A DNA stretch of 64,000 bases, from assembly GCA_024195585.1 (NCBI GenBank), contig SWBL01000238.1, forward strand, positions 17,722-81,721, in the 5' to 3' direction. Below the pieces are notes generated by a model. That model had not been told where the DNA came from. It saw only the letters and a list, made by a program, of their open reading frames with translations, and did not search any database. This DNA is from Aureobasidium sp. EXF-3400. Lineage: Eukaryota > Ascomycota > Dothideomycetes > Dothideales > Saccotheciaceae. This document shows positions 1 through 10,186 of this stretch, piece after piece. A program made the translations under genes and the position numbers. Each line of letters starts with the position of its first letter. Position 1 is the stretch's first letter.

Positions 1-356
1 CCATGCGGTTGACCTAAGACCCAAGTAATGTTCATTGGCTACAATGTATCTATTAGCGTCCGGGAGGATCATCAGGGATCGAAGAAACATACAATATTCT
101 GGTCATTCTTCTTGAGGCCTTGATCGAGTTCTACTTCAAACTGTTTCGTAATGTCTTTCAACTTCTGTTGGTCTATCCAAAACATCTTGTCTAGTTTATC
201 CAGCTCTTGTGCTAGGTCATCTTTCAGCGGCGATGGTTTGTCTGTTTGTCGGACATGTCAGCTCTGAATGTCATTGTTGAGCTCTCTAGAGGACTTCGAA
301 CCGAATCCAGCTGCCTGTACAGGCGAATCCCTCTTGTCCATGTTGGCTGTATCCAT
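1..356 (-). CDS. Hexokinase-like protein, N-terminal part (runs off the left edge)
   Basis: This is the 5' end of a hexokinase-family sugar kinase, which would phosphorylate hexoses at C6. Proposed exons on the minus strand are 356-302, 241-93 and 38-1 (continuing outside). The second exon encodes a helix of the type LDKLDKMF...LKDITKQFEVELDQGL, as in fungal hexokinase N-termini. The third begins PMNITWVLGQPHG, matching the family's PMNPTWVMGxPTG segment. The 54-nt intron 39-92 (GTATGT...TTGTAG) sits exactly at the NI/PMN junction. The first intron (242-301) is less sure: its donor GTTCGA is weak, but it has a CTGAC branch and CAG acceptor, restores the frame and removes an in-frame TGA. Departures from consensus (NIT, LGQPHG) suggest a paralogue rather than the main hexokinase. 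Activity cannot be judged because the catalytic domain lies outside the window. Confidence 0.75.
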
Positions 357-1291
357 GGTGGTGATGTGTGTATATGTCGACGAAATTGATGTATGCTTTG
401 GATACAGCAGGGTGCTTTTAGGATGTCGAGATGAACGGGATCAAAGTTACAATCAGTTGAAGATTATATGACAACACAGCAAATGAGACGGAGCGAAAGA
501 AAGGCCAGAACGAGCTATCTGTGTACTTATAGTATGCAAATGTTTCTGAGCGGTTGCCTCAAGGGTCATATAAATCCCACCTCGTAGCCAGTTTCCTGGA
601 GAGCTCGGACGAAGTCGAATCCACAGAGCTGTCATTGTTCATCATACGCCGGCGATACTGTGGTCTCATTATAGCATGGATATCCACATACCGGAAACCG
701 GTTGTGGTGTTTGGTGAACAAAATTCGTTCTCACTATTCTGCTGCCTTCGTTTAGGCATGTGGTGTAAACATGACGTGCTGATAACGTGCAAATGATAAT
801 GAGGGCACAGCTGTTGGGACACTGTTTATCAAGGGCAAGCGGCCGACTTGATATGTGTTGAGAGTGAATAGCCCACTGATAAGTATCCTGGGACCAGAGA
901 ATGATACAAGAATAGTTGAATCCTAGAGTTGGGTGCAGTGCCCTTTTGACGTGTTGTTACCTTTGTCGAATTTCCAGGCCCCGAAGGTCTACAGCCATTG
1001 CAAGGCAACGTGACAACAGTGACTTCGTCGAGCCAATAGATATCTTGGGCTCCGAATTGCTCAGACGACGAAGACTGAGAAAAATCCACGCTCAGTTCAG
1101 CATCTCGTCGCCGAGGTTGATGCTCGGGAAGGAAAGAAAGCAGGAAAATGTTGTCGGACTTGCTTCGGCATGATGATTGACCGAAGGATCATGATCATGG
1201 TCATGACCATGAGGGGAAGCCAGAGATCAACTCCAGCGCTTACGGGAACTCGACCATCTTTAGCACCTTTTACCAAATTACAATAACGAAC
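357..1291. other. Intergenic region between divergent hexokinase-like and hydrolase genes
   Basis: Shared upstream region of two divergent genes. Only short overlapping open frames without recognisable motifs are present. A small palindromic run of GATCATG/GGTCATGACC units lies at about 1188-1213. No RNA gene seen. Confidence 0.6.
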
Positions 1292-2105
1292 ATGACATCC
1301 CAAGAAGCAAAGCCCGTCATCGTCATTGTACCAGGAGCCTGGCATGTGCCAGCACACTACGCACATCTGGCACTGAAGCTCAACTCCGCCGGCTACACTG
1401 TAGACTGTCTTGAAATGTCCAGTACCAACGATGAGAAGGATTTGCCCGAGAACACATGGACTGAGGACATCTCAATCATCCGTAATGCCATCACTTCACA
1501 CACCGAGGCTGGCAGAGATGTTGCAGTTGTGATGCACTCGTTTGGCGGCATGGCAACTTCGGAAGCATGTTGTGGCCTGGGAAAGAAGGAGAACGAGACA
1601 TCAGGCAGAGTTGTTAAACTCATCTACATGGCTTCGTTTATGCTCCAAGAGGGTGCAAAACGCGCAGACTTTCCGGAGTGGCCAAATATTGCCCGTGTCG
1701 ACGACGAAAAGGTATGCAAAACCTGCCCACCATTATTGCGAGCTGAACTAACATGTCTTATCGCAGAATCCCAAGTCTCTCATACCATTAGAGCCAATGC
1801 ACTTCTTCTACTCAGATGTGCCAGATCAAATGGCGCAACGTGCGATTGACAACTTGGGCGGATTCCCAATTGCTCATGCGATGAACTCTCCTTCAAAGGT
1901 TGCATGGCGCGAGATTCCAACTGCATATATCGTTTGCGAAGATGATAACGCGTTACCCAAGAGCGCTCAAGAGCAGATGATCAAGGCTGTCAAGGCTCAG
2001 GGTGTGGAAGTGGAAACTGTATATCTGAAGTCTGCCCATAGTCCTTTCCTGAGTATGCCTGCCGAAACTGCAAAGGCGATTCGTGGGTTCTTGGAGAAGT
2101 CTTGA
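1292..2105 (+). CDS. Alpha/beta-hydrolase fold protein
   Basis: A 252-residue alpha/beta hydrolase, probably a cytosolic esterase-type enzyme. Exons 1292-1711 and 1767-2105 flank a 55-nt intron (GTATGC...CGCAG, phase 0). The N-terminus has the beta-strand and oxyanion-loop segment VIVIVPGAWH. The nucleophile elbow is MHSFGG with Ser83; the first Gly of the usual GxSxG is replaced by Met. An acid candidate lies in CEDDNALP (Asp199/Asp200), and the catalytic His is likely His231 in SAHSPF. Length and layout match the small plant methylesterase/salicylate-binding-protein-like fungal hydrolases. There is no signal peptide. The substrate cannot be inferred, and neighbours give no pathway hint. ATG 1292 is the first in frame and directly precedes the conserved domain. 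Confidence 0.85.
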
Positions 2106-2422
2106 GGAGGATCGTGACTTCCTTCTCGGGAAAATGTTACTTCCCATGCCCAAGCTCTGTCGTTCTCACTTTCTTCCAGTTGTCGCTTCCCCCGCTGCGC
2201 AATCAAAACCATTTCTCGTCCCACTTCCAAAAACACAAGATCTTTCCATCACGCTCATTAATCTCCGTTCCATTTCACGTCCCCTGTGCCGCAGCACAAT
2301 AGCGTGAGTTCCTGTCCATGCCGATGAATGAATCGCGCCCTATCATCCCCTTGTCTGAGGATTTCATACTGATACTCGACCACATAGTTCACTACAGCCA
2401 GGCCTTTTGTTCTTCACCAACC

Positions 2423-3082
2423 ATGCCAATTCAACCTTCACACTTCCTCCGTCTTCCAGTCGAAATCCGCCTCATCATCTACGAGCTCATCTTCGACGAC
2501 CCCGAAGAGACAATTCTCCACCACCCTCTCACCTGCGTGTCAGATCAAGTCAGTGAAGAAGTTCTGTCCATCTTGTTGCCTCGCTTTTCTGGCTTCTTCT
2601 GGACAGCAATTCCTTGCCATGAGGAGTGGTACCTTGCCCTACAGCCTCGCAGCAAAGTATGGCGAATGCGCTTGACGAACGTCAGTGAGTTGCCTCTGGA
2701 AACAGTGCCCACACTACACACCAAAGTGAGCTTTCACCTGCTCGTAGGCCGTCGCTTGTTTCTCAGCGATGATCTTTCCGGCAGGATTCGCAGCAGCTTT
2801 GCGACTTGTAAACTCGACTGTGGGTTTGTTTTCCGATTGGAGAAGGATGATCAGCACGATGGTGTCAAACGACTGGTCAGAGATTCGCCTTACGATTGGC
2901 ATGAGTTTGGTGGTTTAGACATCTGGATCGAGAGAGGCAGAGCAGGAGCTCCCGAGATGAACAAGAAATTGACCGAACGAGTCTGGCACCAACAGTGGGA
3001 TGGTGGAAAAAGACGAGGACCCTTAACCGCGCGGTTATGCAGATTGGAGGTAGATGCGAGCGAGACTGGACGCACGAGCTAA
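2423..3082 (+). CDS. Small F-box-like protein, function unknown
   Basis: An intronless frame of 219 residues from the ATG at 2423. An upstream in-frame ATG at 2318 would add 35 residues of no clear character. The segment FLRLPVEIRLIIYELIF directly after the start is the LPxEIRxxIY signature seen at the beginning of very many short fungal F-box or 2EXR-like proteins. The rest is not recognisable and is tryptophan- and arginine-rich near the C-terminus. These families are lineage-expanded and mostly uncharacterised; a role in SCF ubiquitin-ligase substrate choice is possible but only inferred. The preceding 317 nt after the hydrolase stop hold its 3' UTR and this gene's promoter. Confidence 0.65.
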   Translation: MPIQPSHFLRLPVEIRLIIYELIFDDPEETILHHPLTCVSDQVSEEVLSILLPRFSGFFWTAIPCHEEWYLALQPRSKVWRMRLTNVSELPLETVPTLHTKVSFHLLVGRRLFLSDDLSGRIRSSFATCKLDCGFVFRLEKDDQHDGVKRLVRDSPYDWHEFGGLDIWIERGRAGAPEMNKKLTERVWHQQWDGGKRRGPLTARLCRLEVDASETGRTS

Positions 3083-3569
3083 GGAGGACAAACCTGGCTC
3101 CAACACGATACTGGCTTGCAGGAGACGACTCAGCTTGACTACACTACAATGGTCTTCAGCACATCGAAATGCTAGGGGTTGCAAACAGAAGGCTGTAAAC
3201 AGCTAAAATTGCTGAGATCATATCCTCTGAAAGACCACAATGGCTGGGAAGAGACACACTGCATCCTTTTATAGCTGAAATAAGTAAGGGTCTGTGATTT
3301 GAAAAAGCAGACTTATAAAAGACAACTCTTGACGCCTCCACGAAATCGAAATCGGAAAAGTAACACCGCCGGACGTATATTTGTGGACGTGGATTCAGAA
3401 TCTCATGACGTCCATCTGACTCCCCCTCCGATCTAGATGTGCCAGTTGAATAAGATCCTGGCTGTGCTCAGGTGCTTTGGCATTTCGCAGAATCGGAGAA
3501 TGTGCCCGTTGGCTCTGTTATGCCAGACAAACATGGTGCTGGTGCCGAAAAGGCAAGAGCTGTGTTTGC
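3083..3569. other. Convergent intergenic region, no gene seen
   Basis: Lies between the 3' ends of the F-box-like gene (+) and SAR1 (-). It should hold both 3' UTRs. Short open frames only. Confidence 0.6.
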
Positions 3570-4830
3570 TTAGACGTACTGCGACAACCAGCGGATACCC
3601 TCGCCGTAACCCTGTCTCATGACAACACTGCACATGAAGACCTCAATGGGGCGGATACCCTCGAGCGGGATCTTGCCCTTGCCGGTGGTCTGGTAGAGAC
3701 CAAGCTCGTGTCGCTGTCAAAATTGTTAGCTTCGAAGCTCCTGTAGATTAGAGGTCACATAGGACGTACGAGTTGGTCCTCGCTGACGGCACTAGGGTCT
3801 GCATCAAGTTAGTCATATCTTCTGTCATCTAGAACGGCGGTAAAGCTTACGGTCGATCTTGTTGCCGAGAATCAGGAAAGGAGTCTTGGAGAGGTCCTCC
3901 ATGGACAGGACTGTAAGACGTGTTGTCAGCACATGATCTTGGTGTTCTGTGTCTGTGTAACGTACGAGCATCGAGCTCAGCCTTGCTCTCGATGAAACGC
4001 TCGGGGTCCTTTGCGTCGACAAGGAAGACAATGCCTAAAAACTCTATCAGCTGCCGTACTGGCAGAATCGATGCAACTCTTTTCAAGTACCGGAAACCTC
4101 GGGGAAGTACTGTATGGCGTGTGTTAGTATTTGAGACCAACAAATATGTCCTGACAGCAACTCACGTCCTTCCACAAACGTCTTGCCTGCTGGTGACCTG
4201 TATCCAATCTCAGCTGTGTATTCCCATAACTCTTTAAATCAGTTGATCGTACCGCCCAAGTCGAAAGTGGTGAAGCGGACGTTGCCGATGCTCAGCTCCT
4301 CAGAGGCTGCGTGCCGTGTCAGTCATATATGTTGCGGTGTGCCGGGCAAATTGGAAGCGTACTAGGGTGGAGGGTAGGGTTCAAGACGGCGCTGTTGATT
4401 GTAAGTTCGAATGTTTGCGGGGTTCGTAGGTAAGGTAGGCATACACTCTGTCGTTCTGGAAGGGGTCAGCTATTGTTGAGCACGTGAGGCGCGAAGATAG
4501 GGAGCACACGTACCTTGAGCATGTGAAGAAGCTGTTCGCATATTCAGATTAGCTATCGCGGCCGAGTAAGGGGTCAGACAGGCCAGATGGGACGCACCGT
4601 GGTCTTTCCGGCATTGTCGAGACCAAGGAACAGCAGTTTCTGTGGGCGACAGTATCAGTATTGTATTGGCAGAGAGTCGGGCTCTTCCATGTCGCATACG
4701 GCGTGCTTGTTCATCAAGCCAAGGTTGGCGAGGACATCCCAGACTGCAATGGCTCTGTCAGCGCTTGTCTCCCTCCCGCGGCCAAACTCGATTGCGACAG
4801 CCGTCACTTACACCAGTCAACGAGCCACAT
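3570..4830 (-). CDS. SAR1: Small COPII GTPase Sar1
   Basis: The joined exons give 189 residues, the family length, starting [20 protein letters not shown]. Sar1 is the GTPase that starts COPII coat assembly at ER exit sites; its amphipathic N-terminal helix inserts into the membrane. Visible motifs are the P-loop [13 protein letters not shown] (G3), NKID (G4) and a [17 protein letters not shown] end. The exons on the minus strand are 4830-4812, 4743-4700, 4639-4598, 4531-4514, 4455-4445, 4391-4363, 4306-4253, 4197-4166, 4109-4091, 4034-3966, 3910-3851, 3798-3770 and 3713-3570. All 12 introns are 52-68 nt with GT...AG ends, and the summed exons are 570 nt. Exon 5 is only 11 nt long. This is an unusually finely split gene for its size. 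Confidence 0.97.
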
Positions 4831-5637
4831 ATTGTCGGTTGCTTGTGATTATGAGGTGATGTATAGAAGGGGACGTTGCGATAGTCCGGGGTTGAAGTGT
4901 ATAGACTTGCGAGTGTTGACAACTATTATTACCAACTAATGTCCACGTTGAAGCCGTCGCCGCCGTCATCTGGGAAACTGCCACAAGTGCCAAGACAACC
5001 ACCAAACCATCGACACTTGACCTTCAACCATCCATTTGTCAACCCTCATGATCATCATACAACTAAATTCATCAAAGAGACCATGAGAGAGACAATAATA
5101 TGAAAAGTTACTAGCGACTGTGATTTCTTCTATCTGCAATTCTGGCTAGGTCCAAATTGAGCAAACACACTTCATCCTGATCATGAACAAGTCTGCTTCA
5201 CTCCCGAATCCTCATTGAAAAAGACGAACGCCAATTCTGATGTCCATCCATGCAAGCAAAAGTGGTATCTTGGGCCTCCAAATCATCGCTGTCTAGAAAA
5301 AACAAAAGAACTCCTCAAATCCATCGGGTATTGAGGTATAAGGGATATGTATTATATACAGAGAAAGGGATTCATTATGTATTGATGTACGCGCATCGGC
5401 CAGCCGGAGGTGTTCTGTAACCTGTGCCGCGCGACTCGATTTTGGACTGAAGGAAATAACTTGACTACGAGCTTCCAGCGGGCGAGACATGCGCAGCTGG
5501 AAAATGACCCGCGTCAGTAACGATGGTCTGTTCGTCGATCATCTCTGTACCTGCGACGACCAGCAGACTCGTGGTACGAGGCTGTAAAGTGCCAACTGTG
5601 TGGACGGCGTCGCAAGCCTGTGATCAAGACGATGTCT
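4831..5637. other. SAR1 upstream region and 3' flank of the DUF1752 gene
   Basis: Tandem minus-strand genes flank this 807-nt stretch, which should contain the SAR1 promoter and the 3' UTR of the next gene. No convincing ORF, tRNA or repeat was seen. Confidence 0.6.
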
Positions 5638-8007
5638 CTAGTAGGAGAGGACGTGCTGTTTCTTGCCTTTGTAAGCAGCCAGCTCAAGTCCAACTTCTCT
5701 CATTCTTTCCGCGCCCTTGCCGGGTTTTGGTTTGCGTTCTTGGTCTTTCTTGCCCTTCTGGCAATGCTTTTGATAAAGCTTCTCCTTGCGTCGCTGGCGT
5801 TTCTTTTCCAGACCTTTGACGATATCGATAGCACCACGAGCTGTTCTCATACCTGATAAAGGATCATCGTGTTCGTCGAGCGAAGGAGTCATTGCATTCG
5901 CGCCAATCTTGACCTGACTCTCGACTCGAGGTAACGAGGCGGTGTGAGTAGGCTGAGGACGACGAGCAAGTGTGGCTCTTGGGGTGAAACTGATAGCAGA
6001 GACGCCTTCGACGGAACTGCGTAGAGACGGCGGTGGGGATGTGGGACGGCGAGGTGGGGGCGGAGGTGATCTCATGCGCCTGGGTGACTGGCCAAATAGC
6101 TTGCGAGGCGGCGGTGATTTGCGGTTACTGCGTTTGATTGGAGCAGGCGATCGCAGACGCTTGGCCGACGGTGGAGGAGAACGGTGAGAGCGATGCTTAG
6201 GAGGAGGAGGCGAACGAAGTCGCTGATGAGGGGGCGAGATGGACTTTTTCTTAATAGCAGTCTTGGACTTGCGACGGCCACGGTAGCCTGTGTCTTCGTT
6301 CATCTCAATTTTGCCGTGCATGAAGAGAGGATGATCACTCTCCTCGACGTCTTCGTCTTCATCATCGTCGTCTTCCTCGTCCATATCAGGATCGGAGGTA
6401 GGGAAGGTAGGGTCAATGTCTTGAGGCTTTGCCTTGTGCTTGGCAGCCTTTCTTCTCTCGAGGCTCATGATGTATGCTTGCTCGAGGGGACGGTCTTCGT
6501 CAAGGGTGCCGCAGACAAAGTCAGTGCTGTCAGGGAGATCTGGAGTCTGAGGACGGTTGATCTTGAGTGCGCGGCTTCTGCGCTTGACCATGCCGTAAGG
6601 AGCGGATGCAGTTGTATTTTCGCCGTGCGCTGAGCCCAGAGATGAGTCCGAGTTGGTTCTTCTGCGAGTTGGGCGGGCATGTTCCAAATGTTCCATGGAA
6701 GTAGCGGCGGTGGAGCGGCCTCCAGGAGCCCACCACTCATTCTCGCTGTCGTCTCCCTCACTATCGGAGACCGCAAAACCGTCTTCGTCATCTGTTTGGA
6801 AACCAGCATCGGAGACTTCTTCGTCCGAGACAGCTCCCTGGATGTCAAGATCTTCAAGGTCTTCATCATCCTCATCCTCATCCTCATCCTCCTCGATTTC
6901 TTCATCATCTTCATCATCTTCGATAGCCTCTTCCTCGACCTCTTCGCCAATCTGCCTGATGATGTTTTCCTTGTACAGAGTGTCATTCACTGTCAGGCGT
7001 TGGCGGTAGCAGCCAGATTCTTCGAGCCACTGTTCGTTTTCCTCCTCGGAAGGACCGAACTCGTGGAATCTTCTTTCTTCGCCAGGCACGTCATCGTTTT
7101 CCATGCTGTATTTACGTCTTCTGACAGGCAGCGACGGACCTTTGCGAAGGCTTTTAGGGGAATCATTCTTGACAGTCGAATCCGATCCACGATGGTTTCT
7201 GGGGAAATGTTTAGGCGAGGCCTGAGTTTTGGAGATTCTTGGTCCAGGGCTAACGATTCTCGTTTTAGGCCCTTGTGTAGGAGCCAGAGTTGTAGCCTTA
7301 GTCTTTTCCTGGATAGGAGCGGTCTGGACAGCAGGTTTGGAAGGACAAGCAAAGGTAATACATGTCTTGCGCTTCGGGGGCTCCGTAGGGGCGACAGCTG
7401 GGGCTGGCTTCTTTTCCTGCTCACTCTCAGAAGTGACGTGGTTCGAAGCGGGCTTCCTGCCACCACAAGCAAAGGTGATACATCTGGGACGACCGAGTTC
7501 TGCCTCCACGGACTTCTCAGGCTGAGGTTTGCTGTCTTCGAGAATGACCGGCTCCTTGTAAGGAGATTTTTCCAGTGTAGGGATTGAATCTCTGATTAAG
7601 GTTGGAGGTAGCGGAGGGCTTGGAGTGCTTTCACGGGTTCCGGGGCTGGTCAGGTCATTGTCGCTGGTAAGCTCAGCAGTCGAGGCGATGCTATGGTTAC
7701 TCCATGCGGACATGCCACGCACGATGGCCCTGGCACGTTGATGTTCGTCCTCGTGGGAGTATTCGGGTTCCGGTGAGTGAAGTTGGCGGGTAAGAAGAGA
7801 TTCCCTGCGGGTGAAAGCCGGGGGTAGTGATTTGAAGAAGGCAGCGTCAAGACGGGGAGAGTCGTGTGGCAGATGTTCCTTTCTTTCCGGTGGTTCGTCT
7901 CCTTCGGCGAGGAGTTCTGAATCGATATGTCCCATGGCTGATGTGCTTCGTTGGAAGGGAGCCATATGTGCCATGTCCAGGGTGAGGGGCCTATTTGAGG
8001 TAGGCAT
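5638..8007 (-). CDS. DUF1752/DUF3295 (Mks1-type) signalling protein
   Basis: A single-exon frame of 789 residues. The N-terminal part, with VRGMSAWSNHSIAST near residue 100, resembles DUF1752. It is followed by two copies of an ITFACGG/ITFACPS motif (about residues 180 and 220), typical of fungal DUF3295 proteins related to yeast Mks1, a regulator in TOR/retrograde and nitrogen signalling. The central region has a long Glu/Asp tract (about 355-395). Then come proline/arginine/serine repeats of the type RSPPPPKHRS (about 600-670), and a basic C-terminus rich in KKxRRKEK. It is mostly low-complexity and probably disordered. The start at 8007 is the first ATG; a second in-frame ATG is 11 codons on. 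The function is taken from the family only. Confidence 0.8.
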   Translation of the reverse strand: MPTSNRPLTLDMAHMAPFQRSTSAMGHIDSELLAEGDEPPERKEHLPHDSPRLDAAFFKSLPPAFTRRESLLTRQLHSPEPEYSHEDEHQRARAIVRGMSAWSNHSIASTAELTSDNDLTSPGTRESTPSPPLPPTLIRDSIPTLEKSPYKEPVILEDSKPQPEKSVEAELGRPRCITFACGGRKPASNHVTSESEQEKKPAPAVAPTEPPKRKTCITFACPSKPAVQTAPIQEKTKATTLAPTQGPKTRIVSPGPRISKTQASPKHFPRNHRGSDSTVKNDSPKSLRKGPSLPVRRRKYSMENDDVPGEERRFHEFGPSEEENEQWLEESGCYRQRLTVNDTLYKENIIRQIGEEVEEEAIEDDEDDEEIEEDEDEDEDDEDLEDLDIQGAVSDEEVSDAGFQTDDEDGFAVSDSEGDDSENEWWAPGGRSTAATSMEHLEHARPTRRRTNSDSSLGSAHGENTTASAPYGMVKRRSRALKINRPQTPDLPDSTDFVCGTLDEDRPLEQAYIMSLERRKAAKHKAKPQDIDPTFPTSDPDMDEEDDDDEDEDVEESDHPLFMHGKIEMNEDTGYRGRRKSKTAIKKKSISPPHQRLRSPPPPKHRSHRSPPPSAKRLRSPAPIKRSNRKSPPPRKLFGQSPRRMRSPPPPPRRPTSPPPSLRSSVEGVSAISFTPRATLARRPQPTHTASLPRVESQVKIGANAMTPSLDEHDDPLSGMRTARGAIDIVKGLEKKRQRRKEKLYQKHCQKGKKDQERKPKPGKGAERMREVGLELAAYKGKKQHVLSY

Positions 8008-10186
8008 AAATAACGTAAGCGTTGGTGGTCGCTCAGTGGCTCAGTCGGCGGTGCAGAAGGCGGTATGAGCGTAGACTCGATTTATGTATAGAGTGTGGCG
8101 CAAACCGCAGGATAGAGGATCCCTTGGTAGGACGACGCGCTGGAGGAGCCGAAGGCTGTTGTTACAAAACCACAACGGACATGGTGTCTGGATACAAGAA
8201 TACAACGACGAGGCCGATGCGATAATAAGACACGCGCCTGGCAGGGTGTTAGTCCTAAAAGTGTTCGGCAATGCGCAGACGTAGCATAGCCCATACTGCT
8301 TGCTTGGTGGTGGCCAAGGATCCAAGAATGACGCTCACTTTGCAGATCCTCGGGTTTGCCGGGAACAAGTCGAAAGACGACAGGAGGGAATAGAAGTGTC
8401 TTTAGGTCAGCTGCAACTCACAAACGCACCGCGCACGCGACCCAGAGAGGGGCGAGAGGACGAGAGGGCGAGTTGATGAAGTGCAGGAGGAGAGCAGGCG
8501 CAAATTGCTGCTTCGCACTCGGAAACTAGAAGGCCCCCCAGTGCAAAGGTCACTGTGCGGTTATTTGGGGCCGCGGCCATTTTCACGGGCCCACCCACAG
8601 TTCACTCTCGCCCAACCAACAACAATCCAGCAAGCCTAAACCGCTCGTGCTCCTTCCACCCCCTCTCCGATTCTCGATGCGATCCACTGCCTTCTGCACA
8701 CCGCTTTGCACTCGTCCTTTAGAGCCGCCGTTTCGTTGTTGGTTGCACATCTTGCACGTGTTGCTCTAGCTATCAAGAATGTAGCCAACACCTGAAACCT
8801 CCACCGGTTGCCATGTTGATGCTGTGAAATTGTCGTCGTTGCGCGACAGACCACAAATGCCTCACGTTGACGTAGTGAAATTGAAATTCCCGACGCAGGA
8901 AAAGCGGGATTCCCGCGTTGGGGCTTGTGTTTTTTCAGAAATCTCCTCGATTCCCGGCTGTTCGCGACTTTGACAGTCTCTTCTGTCAAACTCAAAAACT
9001 CGTGACAAGTCCCGTTCTTCGTGTCGTGGACTTGTCGCCGCGTTTGTGATGTGTCCTTCTCGCTTGAGTTGTCCTTTGCCGATCTCAAAAACATGTCTGT
9101 GTCTGATGCCGGCAAAGGCTTCGCAGGATGCAAGCAAGTTGCAACAGGCAGGAGCATGAGCCTGCGGCATTTTTGCTCTTGCGCCAGGCGGCGTCTTTTG
9201 CTGCAGGTGCAGTAACGCCATGCATCCACGTAAACGTCGTCTGAAGGACCCTCGTACACTTGGTTGCGACGGTACTCTTCACCGCTCAACAGCCCTCCTT
9301 TTGTGCGTGTTGTAGCAAATCATGGCGGTAATCTCGTTCAGCAGAGGGCAACACACGATGTCAGCCACTGCTTGTACGACTAGATAATTCTCCGAGTCCT
9401 TGATACCATTGCAAGACTGCAAGATTGGCGGCTCTCTAGAAAATCGCCGGTTCCCAACCTCAACTTGAATGCATGTATCCAGTACCTTGGAGCACAAGCT
9501 TGGATGCTCTTACTTGCAGCTTGCAGATGCATACGCGTGGGGGCTGTATATCTTCACGGATAAAGGGTTCAATATCCATTGCTGGGACCAACCAACATGC
9601 CAACCCCGCTCTCCTGAATCTCCAGACTCGAGTCCGCGCCTTCCCTTTCCATCCATCTAGCCGCCACCCTAGTTGTTCGAAGCTCGACCAGACGTGATAC
9701 CGCCACAGGGCATCTGACACGCTTACCACTCTGGCCCACGAATCACCTGCTATCTACTGATACCAACCCTGTTTCAACCATAACCCGGGGTTTGGCTAGT
9801 TGACACCGCTCAAATAAAGATGTCCGACTTGACCCGCAATATCGACTTCCCCTCGTTGGGCTTGGAAACAGACGCGGATTGCTTGCATGATTGAATCCAC
9901 GCCGTCGTGGATGACCGGCTCGCCAAAGATGCCATACCGACGAGTCGCTTACGGATAACTTTCAGCGATACCAGGTCTACCCTCGCCCTTGATGCCCGTC
10001 TGACCACTCTTGGATCCTCTTGGCATCATTTATCACGGTCAACCATGATGTGCACAGGGATAGGTGTGCATTAGAATATTGCAAATGGATGAGTCTACGA
10101 TGACTACCATTACATCTGATTGAGAACAGGAATCTGTCTAGATCAAGCCTCGGTTGTGTCTGTTCCACCACTCTTCTCGCAGCTCT
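8008..10186. other. 2.2-kb intergenic/leader region, no supported gene
   Basis: Lies upstream of the DUF1752 gene and downstream of the TPR-SET gene, both minus strand. The longest open frame (minus, 8636-9289, 217 codons) is rich in Arg/Thr/Ala with no family motif, and could be leader sequence or chance. Several short minus-strand frames before 8007 could act as upstream ORFs if the leader is long. No repeat or RNA gene recognised. Confidence 0.5.

Noticed and set aside
6840..6910. TCCTCA tandem repeat as a possible microsatellite element
   Set aside because: It simply encodes the Glu/Asp tract of the DUF1752 protein; no repeat unit outside the coding frame.
6679..7587. 302-codon plus-strand frame
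   Set aside because: Exactly antisense to the DUF1752/DUF3295 gene; its Phe/Ile/Leu runs are the complement of the Glu/Asp tract. No motif of its own.
8636..9289. 217-codon minus-strand frame
   Set aside because: No recognisable motif, composition like random translation, lies in a probable leader/promoter; kept only as a possible upstream ORF.
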